This document shows, piece after piece, positions 24,700 to 33,102 of a stretch of 40,573 nucleotides of DNA. The position numbers and the translations under genes were made by a program. The stretch comes from an uncultured Rhodopila sp. (GTDB lineage Bacteria > Pseudomonadota > Alphaproteobacteria > Acetobacterales > Acetobacteraceae). The stretch lies in contig NZ_CAJATU010000154.1 of the NCBI RefSeq assembly GCF_903944925.1, forward strand, positions 1 through 40,573. Direction: 5' to 3'. The notes under the pieces are model-generated. The model did no database searches and was not told where the DNA came from. It saw only the letters and a program-made list of their open reading frames with translations. How positions within the stretch are numbered: the first letter of the stretch is position 1; every line of letters starts with the position of its first letter.

Positions 24700-26583
24700 T
24701 CAGCTAAGGCCTGAAGGGGCTGTCGTTTGACCGTCCAGTTGACGCAGGATCGCTCGCGCGCTGCGGTATGCCAGTGCGGCCAAGGTAGGGGTCACATTGG
24801 CGGTGCCGATGGTCGGCATGCTGCCACCGCCCACGAGATAAAGATTACTGTGATCCCAGGAGCGCTGATCGCGATCGACAACCGAGTTATTTTTCGCGGT
24901 CCCCATCACATGGGTTCCGGCCAGATGGTTGCCGCCGCGAATGGCATAGTTCTCGCCGTGGTAGGGAACGAGTCCGTAATCCCCGGGATCGTAGGCCGTG
25001 CAGTCCTGTGCCCCGAGGCGCGAGAAGATCGTCCGGGCGAACTGGCGCGCATAGGCGGCGCCGCGCATCGTGTAGTCGGGGATCGTCATCGAGAGAACCG
25101 GACGCATATTGCCCAGCGCATCGGTATAGGAAGGATCGACCGTGATGCGATTACTCTCGTTCGGCATGACCTCGATCATGAACGCGAGCAGCAACTGGCG
25201 GGACAGGCGGTCGACCAATCCCTTCTGCAACTCCGCACCGAACATGTTTCTTTGATCGACGAGTTGCTGGAGGTCGCTGAATGGCGAACCGGTGGCCCAG
25301 CCCCAGCCGTCGTTATGGATATCGACGGCGAAAGCCGCCTGATTGCGGCGGAATGACCCCGCGCGCAGATCGACGATGCCGCCCGTGCAGCTGGTTCCGC
25401 GGAACGTGCCCGCGACTTCCGGCAACAGCGCCCAGTTGAGCAGATAGGCGTGGTCCATCAGATTGCGTCCGACCAGGCCGCTGGAACTTTTCAGTCCCGA
25501 CGCCAGGAGCAGACGCGGCGTCTCGATGGCATTGGCGGCCAGGATGAAGATCTTGGCCTTGACCTTTATGGTCCGATGCGCGGAATGATCCGGATCATGA
25601 TAGACCTTGACCTCGATCTCGGAGACCAGGCCGGTTGCTCCGTCGATCGAGACCTTGGAGGCGACCGCCTGAGACAGCAGATCCAGGCGTCCGGTGGCAA
25701 ATGCCTTCGCCAGGGTCTTGCCGCTGTGATACTTGGCCTGCACCGGGCAAAGCGGAACGCAATTGGTGTTGCCCTGGCAGCGGCCGCCCTGATCGATCTG
25801 ATAGGACGCAACCGCGCCTTGCGGGGTAAATCCCTCGCCACCGTCATATTTGTCGTTGGGAACGCCGTTGCGCGCCTGCGGATAGGGCCGCACCTTGATC
25901 GGATAGGTCTGGCCATCCAGGACGACGCTGCTGCCATCGATGCCCTTGCCCACCTGCTGATCGAGATACGACAGCGGCAGGCCATGCATCGGAAACACGT
26001 AGCCGGGCGGAAAGCTCAGATCGAGGCCGTCATGGTCTTCGACTTCTCCCGCCACACCCATCTCGCGTTCGACACGGCGATAATCCGGCTCGATGTCCTC
26101 GTAGCTCAGCGGCCAGTCCAGTCCTTGCGCGAAAGTGGTCCGCGTCTTGAAATCCTCACGCAGCATGCGTGGCGTCTTGGCCTCCCAATGCATCGACGTG
26201 CCGCCGAACGCCCGGGTATAGACCGTGTCGCTGACATACGGGCCGGACTGGACGATGTAGGAGTCGCTGTTGGTCTCTCCGGACGCCAGCTTGCGCAGTT
26301 CCGAGCCGCGCGGCATCAAGGCGTTGGGATTGACCGGAAATGGCGACTGGTTGTCTTTGCCGACCCGGGAATAGAAGCGGGTCAGCAGGCTTTGATAGCC
26401 GTCAAAGCCCTTGCCCGTCTCGGTCGCGGCCTCCAGCATCAGCACGCGCTTGCCGGCCTGGCATAGTTCCAGCGCGAGGATAGCTCCGGAGGGGCCGGAG
26501 CCGACAATCACCGCATCGTAGGTCTCGTCCTGTTGCAACGCGTCGAGGTCATTTCGGCGCCTGATGTTCATGTAGAGATGCAT
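24700..26583 (-). CDS. GMC oxidoreductase, FAD-glucose/sorbitol dehydrogenase alpha-like (second copy)
   Basis: A protein of 627 residues; its ATG (26583) overlaps the previous TAA as TAATG, so translation is coupled. The N-terminal Rossmann FAD motif is VIVGSGPSGAILALEL (25-40). C269, C275 and C279 in GRCQGNTNCVPLCPVQ form the C-x5-C-x3-C motif that binds a 3Fe-4S cluster in Burkholderia FAD-glucose dehydrogenase. The GMC active-site pair is H558 in LAGTHVMG and N596 in GTANVTPT. No signal peptide. It oxidises an alcohol or sugar hydroxyl; the substrate cannot be read from sequence. The long frame to 26748 upstream overlaps the preceding gene and is not used. Confidence 0.88.
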   Translation of the reverse strand: MHLYMNIRRRNDLDALQQDETYDAVIVGSGPSGAILALELCQAGKRVLMLEAATETGKGFDGYQSLLTRFYSRVGKDNQSPFPVNPNALMPRGSELRKLASGETNSDSYIVQSGPYVSDTVYTRAFGGTSMHWEAKTPRMLREDFKTRTTFAQGLDWPLSYEDIEPDYRRVEREMGVAGEVEDHDGLDLSFPPGYVFPMHGLPLSYLDQQVGKGIDGSSVVLDGQTYPIKVRPYPQARNGVPNDKYDGGEGFTPQGAVASYQIDQGGRCQGNTNCVPLCPVQAKYHSGKTLAKAFATGRLDLLSQAVASKVSIDGATGLVSEIEVKVYHDPDHSAHRTIKVKAKIFILAANAIETPRLLLASGLKSSSGLVGRNLMDHAYLLNWALLPEVAGTFRGTSCTGGIVDLRAGSFRRNQAAFAVDIHNDGWGWATGSPFSDLQQLVDQRNMFGAELQKGLVDRLSRQLLLAFMIEVMPNESNRITVDPSYTDALGNMRPVLSMTIPDYTMRGAAYARQFARTIFSRLGAQDCTAYDPGDYGLVPYHGENYAIRGGNHLAGTHVMGTAKNNSVVDRDQRSWDHSNLYLVGGGSMPTIGTANVTPTLAALAYRSARAILRQLDGQTTAPSGLS

Positions 26584-28400
26584 TAGAGGCCTCCGCACTG
26601 AGCCGCCGCTCCGGCGGCGTTGGGGAATTGAGCGATCAGATCGTCGGCGATGCGCAACGCGAGCGCCGCCAGGGTGAGCGTCGGGTTCGAGGTGCCCATG
26701 CTCGGGAAGCTGCCCGCGCCGGCGAGATAAAGATTCCGGTGATCCCAACTGCGCTGATGCGAATCGACCACGGATTGCCGAGGGTCCGCGCCCATGAGAT
26801 GCGTGCCCGCGAAATGCCCCATGCCGTGATAAGCGAAATTGCGCCCCTGATAATTCACGGTGGGGAAGGACAGCTCATCCTGGCCGGTGCAATCGGTAAT
26901 GCCGGCTCGGGCAAAGATCTGCCGCGCGACCTGCAATGCCGCCGCCATGCCGGCCAGCGTGTAATCCGTGATGCGGTAATCGATGACCGGGCGCGGGTTG
27001 CCGAAGGCGTCGCGATACGCAGGGTCGATACTGACGCGGTTGGTCGCATCGGCCAGTTGCTCCACCGCCAGCGAAAAGCGCACCTGGTTGCCGAGCTGCT
27101 CGCGCAGCCGATGGCGCAGGCTTTGTCCGATCAGCCCCTGCTGAAGCACCGCCTGCGCGACCGTCGTATCCGGCGCGCCGGTCGTGGCGCGCCAACCGTC
27201 GTTGCCGATATCGAACCGAAAGGCGGCGTGTTGAGCGCGGAACGCGCCGGCGCGAAACTCCTCGATCCCGGACGAGGATTGCGGCCCCCGGAAAGGCCCA
27301 ACCGCCAGCGGCGAGCGGCCCCAGGCATAAAGCGCCGGATGATCCATCAGATGCCTGCCGACAAGGCCGCTTCGGCCCGGCAGGTCGGATGCGAGCAACA
27401 GCCGCGCATTCTCCACCGCATGCGCGGCCAGAACGTAGTAGCGCCCGGTGGCGGTCTGTTCCACGAAGTTCGGGGCGTCCGGCCGTTCGTAGCGCTGATA
27501 GCGGATGCCCTGCACCTCGCCGCTGGCCGGATCGACGAGAACGCGGCTCGCTACCGCCCGGGTGCGCAGCTCCAGATGCCGCCAATCGGCTTCGACCAGT
27601 GTTTTGCCGGCATGGTATTTAGCCTGCACCGGGCAGATCGGCGTGCAGGCGGTGTTGCCTTCACAGCGCTCGCCGATGGTCAGCAAATACGGGTTGCCGC
27701 GCCGGTCAAGATCGATTGCGCCGCGGGGCTGGTAGGAATGGCGTGGAATGGAGTTGCGCGCGGCCGGATAGGGGCGCACCCGCACCGCCACGCTGGTATC
27801 GCCCAGGGCGATGCGCGTGCCGTCTACCGCCGCCGCCAGGACGCGATCGGAGTAACTCTGCGGAATGTGCCGCATCGGGTAGTCGTAGCCCGGCGTGAAG
27901 CTCAGCCCGTGATACTGCTGCTGCGCGACATCGGCGGAGACGCCCATCTCGTGCTCAGCCTGATCGTAATACGGCGAGAGCGTGCTGTAGCCGATGGGCC
28001 AGTCGAGCCCGACGCCACAGCGCGTCTGAAGTTCGAAATCCTCCGGCAGCATGCGCAGCGACACGCCCAGCCAATGCAGGGTGGAACCGCCCAGGGTGCG
28101 CGTATAGGTGCTGCCGTATTGGTTGGGGCCGCGCTGCACGAAATAGCCCTTGCCGGTGCCGATATCGCCGCCGTCCGGCTGCGGCGCTCCGACGGCCGGC
28201 GGCCAGGGGGATTCGGCGCCTTTCGCGCTGGCGGCATAAAACCGATCGAGATGCGCGTTGTAGTCGGCGAAGCTGCGCGTGCTCTCAGGACCGGCCTCGA
28301 GCATCAACACCTTCAGCCCGGCGTGCGACAGCCGCTTGGCGATCAGCGAACCGGCCACGCCGCCGCCCACGATGACCACATCGTGCGATGTCGCCGTCAT
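26583..28400 (-). CDS. GMC oxidoreductase, FAD-glucose/sorbitol dehydrogenase alpha-like (first copy)
   Basis: A protein of 605 residues from the ATG at 28400 (MTATSHDVVIVGGGVAGSLI), which overlaps the preceding small-subunit stop as ATGA. Rossmann FAD motif VIVGGGVAGSLIAKRL (9-24); 3Fe-4S-type cysteines C246, C252 and C256 in ERCEGNTACTPICPVQ; active-site pair H534 in FAGTHLMG and N572 in TSNPTLTL. It clearly shares ancestry with the following GMC gene but is well diverged, so the duplication is old and the two may act on different substrates or positions. The overlap with its small subunit marks these two as a complex. No cytochrome c subunit gene is present to accept electrons. Confidence 0.9.
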   Translation of the reverse strand: MTATSHDVVIVGGGVAGSLIAKRLSHAGLKVLMLEAGPESTRSFADYNAHLDRFYAASAKGAESPWPPAVGAPQPDGGDIGTGKGYFVQRGPNQYGSTYTRTLGGSTLHWLGVSLRMLPEDFELQTRCGVGLDWPIGYSTLSPYYDQAEHEMGVSADVAQQQYHGLSFTPGYDYPMRHIPQSYSDRVLAAAVDGTRIALGDTSVAVRVRPYPAARNSIPRHSYQPRGAIDLDRRGNPYLLTIGERCEGNTACTPICPVQAKYHAGKTLVEADWRHLELRTRAVASRVLVDPASGEVQGIRYQRYERPDAPNFVEQTATGRYYVLAAHAVENARLLLASDLPGRSGLVGRHLMDHPALYAWGRSPLAVGPFRGPQSSSGIEEFRAGAFRAQHAAFRFDIGNDGWRATTGAPDTTVAQAVLQQGLIGQSLRHRLREQLGNQVRFSLAVEQLADATNRVSIDPAYRDAFGNPRPVIDYRITDYTLAGMAAALQVARQIFARAGITDCTGQDELSFPTVNYQGRNFAYHGMGHFAGTHLMGADPRQSVVDSHQRSWDHRNLYLAGAGSFPSMGTSNPTLTLAALALRIADDLIAQFPNAAGAAAQCGGL

Positions 28401-28849
28401 GGCGCGGTGCTCCCCGGCGCCATGGCCCAGGCGCCGTAGCCCTGCTGAAGCGCCCCGCTTGGATGCGCCCCGGCGATCGTCCATTGCAGGCCGGCCTGGT
28501 AGCTTTGCGCGGAGATCACATGATTGCGGTCGCTTGGCGAGGCGCCGAAGCTGTCGCGCCAGGCATCCGGGAGCTGTGTCCAACTGCCGGTCAGCCAGAG
28601 CAGGATCACGTTGCGGGCGACAGGTCCGAGACGCGGATCCGCCATGATGCTGTCGCCGGCCGCCTGCTCGGCTTGCATGCCCGCCGGCAGGGCCGCGAAC
28701 CGCGCGAGCAGTTCGTCGGTGAGCGCCGCGCCGGTTATCTCATCCAGGGCCGCCAGCAGTTCGGCGGCTACGCCGGTGCCGCTCAGGGCCACCGCCTCCT
28801 CGCCGGTCAGCAGGGCTGAGAAGGCGATGAATTGTTCCAGCCGTGTCAT
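28397..28849 (-). CDS. FAD-dependent sorbitol/glucose dehydrogenase-type small subunit (first copy)
   Basis: A protein of 150 residues from the ATG at 28849 (MTRLEQFIAFSALLTGEEAV), 10 bases after the GH15 stop; the longer frame starts inside the neighbour. Family pattern: FIAFSALLTGEEAVALSG, VARNVILLWLTGSWTQLPDAW, and YQAGLQWTIAGAHPSGALQQ near the end. It aligns in build with the second small subunit in this operon. There is no Tat or Sec signal. Its stop overlaps the start of the first GMC gene by four bases, the expected arrangement for a stable two-subunit dehydrogenase. Confidence 0.75.
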   Translation of the reverse strand: MTRLEQFIAFSALLTGEEAVALSGTGVAAELLAALDEITGAALTDELLARFAALPAGMQAEQAAGDSIMADPRLGPVARNVILLWLTGSWTQLPDAWRDSFGASPSDRNHVISAQSYQAGLQWTIAGAHPSGALQQGYGAWAMAPGSTAP

Positions 28850-28859
28850 GGCCGGGCCC

Positions 28860-30209
28860 TCAGCCGCGCGCACGGAGCGCGGACAGGAAGGCGGCGTAGC
28901 TCCATGTCAGGTTGGAAACGCTCTTTTCGAATCCGGTGTATTTGTCGAACTGCTCACTGAGTTCATAATGATCGCTGTGGTAGATGATCGCGCGCAGCAT
29001 CCGGTCCGCCGCCGCGCGCAGCGCCCCGGCGGCGTCGGCCACGCTTGTCGTTGCGCTAATGCCGACCTGGGAGAAGAACGGCGCCGACAGATCATCGAAC
29101 GGGAGTTTTTTCTCGGTAACGATCGTGCCGGCCAGGCGGTAATAGAGTTCGGCGAAATTGGCGGTGCACAGCGCCCAGGGGTGACCCTCGGTTTGCGGAC
29201 CGTTGACATCCCCGTCGTAGATGTCGCCCGGGTAACGACCCAGCAACGGACCGAGACCCTTCGCATCGTCGGCGCCGTTGATCGGGTAAAACTGCGGCGA
29301 GTTGTTGTCCGCCCACTGGCTGCGCAACCTGGCCGCCGTTGCCAGCAGTTTCGTATCGGTGCATGCAACCGCGCCGTAAAGGCTGGCCGATACGATGTCG
29401 ATATTCGGATCGTAGCCTTGAGCGACAGCAGCCGGCGGATTGCTGCCCTGGGCGATCACCGAGATATAATGCTCGCCGTTCCAGTGCGTTGGCAGCGCAT
29501 TCCTGAGCCAGGTTATGGCGGCATCGAGCCCGGCCGGGATCGACGCGCCGACCTTGTTGGCGGCGATCGCCTGGAAGCAGCGCAGTTGCGCGGCGCGGGC
29601 GAAGAAGGAAAATCCCTGATGCTCTTCCCAAAGATTGAAAGTCGGGGCCTGATAATTGGCGAGCAGATAGGTCACATTGTTGTTGATCAATGCTTTGGCG
29701 GTGGCCTGCGTCGCCGGGTCGAGTTGACCGAAAGCATGCAGCAGCGCCACGGTCTGCAAGGCCGGTCCGTCATTCTGCTCGGTCCAGGGGCGCGGATCGC
29801 CGCCAATCCGGAACACCGCGTGGCCCTTGGTGGGGGCTGCGTTGGCAAAGCATAAGGCGGCGAAATTGGTATAGTTCACGAGCATCTCGACGGCGCCGCC
29901 CGAGGCGGGCAGTTGCAGCTCGGTCAGTTCCAGCGCGGTAATCGCCGCGTCACGCACCCAATTGAAGACGTAGTCCTGGTCGATGCCGGGTGTCGCCTGC
30001 GGGTAGGAGGGTGCCGCGATTACGCAGCCCGGCTTGGAAAAACTGCCGGGGTTGACGGGGTCTTCGACGACATAACCCGCGGTGGTGATGTTCCGCAGCA
30101 TCATCAATGACATATAGAACTGTAAAGAGCCGAGATCGCTCTGGCCGAACGCAACGTTTGGTTGCTGATAGGTTATCGGACTGTTCGCCGCAAGCAACTT
30201 GTTCGACAT
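28860..30209 (-). CDS. Glycoside hydrolase family 15 (glucoamylase-like) protein
   Basis: A protein of 449 residues; ATG at 30209 with a strong GGGGGAGAG ahead of it. GH15 landmarks are in order: DQDYVFNWVRDAAITALEL (78-96), PWTEQNDGPALQTVALL, NLWEEHQGFSFFARAAQL with the general acid expected at E195, GRYPGDIYDG with GHPWALCTANFAELYY, and LSEQFDKYTGF...LTWSYAAF with the general base expected at E419. Family members release beta-D-glucose from alpha-glucosides by inversion. It lacks a signal peptide and a starch-binding domain, so it would act on an intracellular substrate, possibly a glycoside feeding the oxidation steps encoded downstream. Confidence 0.85.
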   Translation of the reverse strand: MSNKLLAANSPITYQQPNVAFGQSDLGSLQFYMSLMMLRNITTAGYVVEDPVNPGSFSKPGCVIAAPSYPQATPGIDQDYVFNWVRDAAITALELTELQLPASGGAVEMLVNYTNFAALCFANAAPTKGHAVFRIGGDPRPWTEQNDGPALQTVALLHAFGQLDPATQATAKALINNNVTYLLANYQAPTFNLWEEHQGFSFFARAAQLRCFQAIAANKVGASIPAGLDAAITWLRNALPTHWNGEHYISVIAQGSNPPAAVAQGYDPNIDIVSASLYGAVACTDTKLLATAARLRSQWADNNSPQFYPINGADDAKGLGPLLGRYPGDIYDGDVNGPQTEGHPWALCTANFAELYYRLAGTIVTEKKLPFDDLSAPFFSQVGISATTSVADAAGALRAAADRMLRAIIYHSDHYELSEQFDKYTGFEKSVSNLTWSYAAFLSALRARG

Positions 30210-30307
30210 TCTCTCCCCCGATCAGCCGAAGCCGAAGTATAGATAAGGCAATATCCGAATCGTCGCGCGTCCGGTCAGCCCGGAGACAACGCGCGCGTAA
30301 TGGAAAA

Positions 30308-30748
30308 TCAGACTTCGGCCGGGTGAGAGGCCGCAGCCCGTTGCCAGGCCATTTCGTTCACCCAGGTCGTGCCATGGCTGGCGGTGGGCGGAGTGCGCAG
30401 AATGAGCTGCTCGCCGTGCAGCTCGAACGGCCGTACCGCGACGGTTTGCGACCAATTCGGGTATGAACAGGAGTCGACGTGATGCACAATGTCGCCTCCT
30501 TGTACTTCATAACTGCCGAAATAACCCAGGAAACCGCTGTAGGCCGCGGCGCGCTCCTCAACCGAGCCGCCCAAAGGGTCGGTTCCCTCGATCGGGGCGC
30601 GGCCGGAGGCGGCCATTTGCACGATGACATGACCATTGCGCGTATAGACCAACAGGCCTCTCGCGTCTTCGCCCAGCGGAAATACGAGCTGACCGTCGCT
30701 GCCCGTACGGCGCCAATGCAAGAGATTCCAAGTGCCGACAACACCCAT
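30308..30748 (-). CDS. Lipocalin-like domain protein
   Basis: A protein of 146 residues; ATG at 30748 after GGGGGCG. It matches the Lipocalin_5-type family: VGTWNLLHWRRTGSDGQLVF, PLGEDARGLLVYTRNGHVIV, QMAASGR, YSGFLGYFGSYEV and HHVDSCSYPNWSQTVAVRPF, and further on LHGEQLILRTPP. These small barrels accompany many polyketide, sugar and aromatic pathways, and their ligand is generally unknown. No signal peptide. It is the first gene of the ten-gene minus-strand run, 98 bases ahead of the GH15 gene. Confidence 0.82.
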   Translation of the reverse strand: MGVVGTWNLLHWRRTGSDGQLVFPLGEDARGLLVYTRNGHVIVQMAASGRAPIEGTDPLGGSVEERAAAYSGFLGYFGSYEVQGGDIVHHVDSCSYPNWSQTVAVRPFELHGEQLILRTPPTASHGTTWVNEMAWQRAAASHPAEV

Positions 30749-31585
30749 TTCACGCCCCCTATCAGTAAGCGTACCCGATGGCGCTCGCCTTGCGCGGCCG
30801 CCGAAATCAGAGGTGACTGTTTTTTAAGTTTTGACGGTCCGCGCGCCAGCGTTGATTTCTGAGTGAATACCCCTCAGCGCGCTCGGGTGGAATGAGACTT
30901 CGGTGGGCATGGTTGTCGCCTCTTCATTCGTGCAGCCTACATACACCAATCCGGTTGTATGGGCAACAGTTTTGTTGGCGGTTTATGTGATCATGCAAAT
31001 CCTCGGTTGCAGGGTTTTCAGGACTGGCCGGACGGGTGGTCACGCGAGTCCTGGCGGATGCGGTGGCGTGAAGAGCAGCCTGGTAGTTCGCGCCGGGGAC
31101 AATAGCTTCCGACTCTGTCGTGGGTTGATATCTCAGGAGCTTTGGCCGCAACGACGAGGCCGCGGGTGCTTGTCTGCCGGCCGCACGTGAGCCGACCATG
31201 TGGCTGCTCAGTCATGGCGATCACCATCCTGTCGGGCGCATCGCCTGGTATCCTCGAAAACGGCTTGGGCGGACTGGACATCGACGACCAGAACCTGCGT
31301 CCATCCGCCTGGTTCGCCGCCTATATATAAGGACAAACACCGTCCGCCTGATTAAATGTGGCGAGCCGCCCGGGGCAGGCGAGCGTCTGCGCTGACGCCA
31401 TCATCAGCAGAGCAGAGGATTCGGCAAGCGCGGGCAGATGCTGTGGAGACAGAACCGAACGCCGCGCTCGATGGCATCCTCGGGCCACTGTTGGCGCGGT
31501 GGGGCCGGGCGTCGCGAACGACAACCCGGCCGCGCTCAGGCCAATAGGGACAGGTTCGGTGGCCGCTTGGTGCAACGCACTCGCG
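30749..31585. other. Long intergenic region upstream of the GMC operon
   Basis: About 840 bases without a convincing gene. A plus-strand frame at 30903-31190 has one transmembrane-like segment (PVVWATVLLAVYVIMQILG) but no family, and other short frames here look like chance. The region near 30820 contains a run of T on the plus strand. The part nearest 30749 should contain the promoter of the ten-gene operon; I could not pick out a reliable -35/-10 pair. Confidence 0.4.
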
Positions 31586-32749
31586 TCACTGCTGCACACC
31601 GAATCGGAATATTGTCGTGCTGTAAAAAGTCTGCCCGGGCTTCAGCTCCGTTGTCGGGTAATCGGGATGATTGGGGCTGTCGGGAAAGTGCTGGGTCTCC
31701 AAAGCGAAAGCATCGCTCTGGCGATAGACTCCGCCAATCCCGGCATACTGGGCATCGATGAAGTTGGACGTGTAGACTTGCAGACCAGGTTCCGTGGTCA
31801 GGCACTCCAGCGTCCGTCCGCTGTCGGGATCGACCGCCAGGGCGGCAAGCTGCGGCCTGGAGGTATCGCCGGACTTATTCAACACCCAACTATGGTCGTA
31901 TCCTCGCGCCAGCAGGATTTGAGGATCATTGGCCCGTATATGCGCGCCGATGGGGGTCGGAGTCCGGAAGTCGAACGGCGTCCCCGACACCGGTTCGGGC
32001 GGGCCCAGAGGGATCGAGGTCTTGTCGGTAGGCAGGTACGCGTTGGCATTGAGCGTCAGGACCTGAGGGAATACGCCGCCAGCTGCGCCGGCGCCGGCGA
32101 GATTGAAATAGGCGTGATTGGTCAGGTTGAGCACGGTATCCTTGTCAGTTGTCGCCTCGTAGTTGATCGTCAACGCGTTATCGTCTGACAATGTATAGGT
32201 CACCGTGACCTGCAGCGTGCCTGGATAACCCTCATCCCCATCCGGGCTGGTCAGCGAGAGCTTCGCTGACACCAAAGGGCCGGAGGTGGATATTGGCTGC
32301 ACATCCCAGACAAACTTGTCGAACCCTTTTATCCCGCCGTGCAGTGAGTTTGGCGGATTGTTGATTGCCAGCGTGTATTGCTGCCCGTCCAGGGTGAAAT
32401 GGCCGCCCGCGATGCGGTTGGCGTAGCGGCCGATCAGCGCACCGAAATAGAAGCCGCCCTCCTTGTCCTTGGCTTCGTAGTCCTTCATGGATGGGAAACC
32501 GAGAATGACATCGGCAATGTGACCCTTGCGATCGGGAGCGAGAATCTCGGTCAGTCTGCCGCCGTAGCTGATGAACTTCACGGTCAGGCCCCGCGCGCTG
32601 GTCATGGTGTACAGATTGACGTGCCTGCCGTCCTGCGTTGAGCCATAAAACGATGTGGCAAGCGTTGCGGACTTCACCTCCGTGACGGAGGGTAATACCA
32701 GTAGCGCTGCGAGTGACAGATATCTTTGATGCCGCTTTATGCGTGTCAT
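31586..32749 (-). CDS. galM: Aldose 1-epimerase (mutarotase), secreted
   Basis: A protein of 387 residues from the ATG at 32749, preceded by GAGGACAA; the frame to 32818 upstream is not conserved. The N-terminus is a signal peptide (RYLSLAALLVLPSVTEVKSA), so the enzyme should be periplasmic. Mutarotase features: FISYGGRLTEILAPDR, FGALIGRYANRIAGGHFTLD, NSLHGGIKGFDKFVWD, NLTNHAYFNLAG with catalytic histidine, GYDHSWVLN, and LETQHFPDSPNHPDYP with catalytic glutamate. It interconverts alpha and beta anomers of aldoses such as glucose or galactose. It lies upstream of the sugar-oxidising operon on the same strand and may supply it with the correct anomer. Confidence 0.93.
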   Translation of the reverse strand: MTRIKRHQRYLSLAALLVLPSVTEVKSATLATSFYGSTQDGRHVNLYTMTSARGLTVKFISYGGRLTEILAPDRKGHIADVILGFPSMKDYEAKDKEGGFYFGALIGRYANRIAGGHFTLDGQQYTLAINNPPNSLHGGIKGFDKFVWDVQPISTSGPLVSAKLSLTSPDGDEGYPGTLQVTVTYTLSDDNALTINYEATTDKDTVLNLTNHAYFNLAGAGAAGGVFPQVLTLNANAYLPTDKTSIPLGPPEPVSGTPFDFRTPTPIGAHIRANDPQILLARGYDHSWVLNKSGDTSRPQLAALAVDPDSGRTLECLTTEPGLQVYTSNFIDAQYAGIGGVYRQSDAFALETQHFPDSPNHPDYPTTELKPGQTFYSTTIFRFGVQQ

Positions 32750-33102
32750 GGTTATTGTCCTCGGTCTATACTGGTTGCTTCCGCTCAAAACTCGATTTCG
32801 CATCGACAAGACTTGCATACGTCTGGCTGTCGCCGGACGTCATCCGGACGCATATACTTCCTTCTGTCTTAGAAGGCCTTGGTCCACCTGCCCAAGGTCA
32901 CGTGCGGATAGTCCTGCGACCGAAATCGAGGATCGCGGTTTGCAAATGCCTTTGGCAGGCATGCCTCCTCCTGACGCGACTACCGTCATATCCTGAACTG
33001 GATTCCAGGCCCACGGCTTCGTGAGATGCGATTAAGGAGGACCATAAAGTCCGCGTCAAGCAATTATTGCATCATATATCCACCTTAGGTGGACAGCTGC
33101 CG
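32750..33102. other. Intergenic region between hydG and galM
   Basis: About 350 bases with no supported gene. It holds a short hairpin just downstream of hydG (described separately) and another small dyad, ATGCCT/AGGCAT, around 32945-32962. The part nearest 32750 is the galM leader. Confidence 0.4.
33079..33093 (-). terminator. Hairpin downstream of hydG
   Basis: TCCACC and GGTGGA with a 3-base loop begin 10 bases beyond the hydG stop. The stem is short (6 bp) and the sequence that follows on the minus strand is AT-rich (TATATGATG) rather than a T-run. A weak terminator of the hydrogenase operon is plausible. Confidence 0.35.

Noticed and set aside
26628..28439. Plus-strand open frame of about 600 codons opposite the first GMC gene
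   Set aside because: Antisense shadow; the minus strand has clear FAD, cysteine and active-site motifs.
30903..31190. 95-codon plus-strand frame with one hydrophobic segment
   Set aside because: Only the first 35 residues look protein-like and the remainder is arginine/glycine-rich; no ribosome-binding site and no family.
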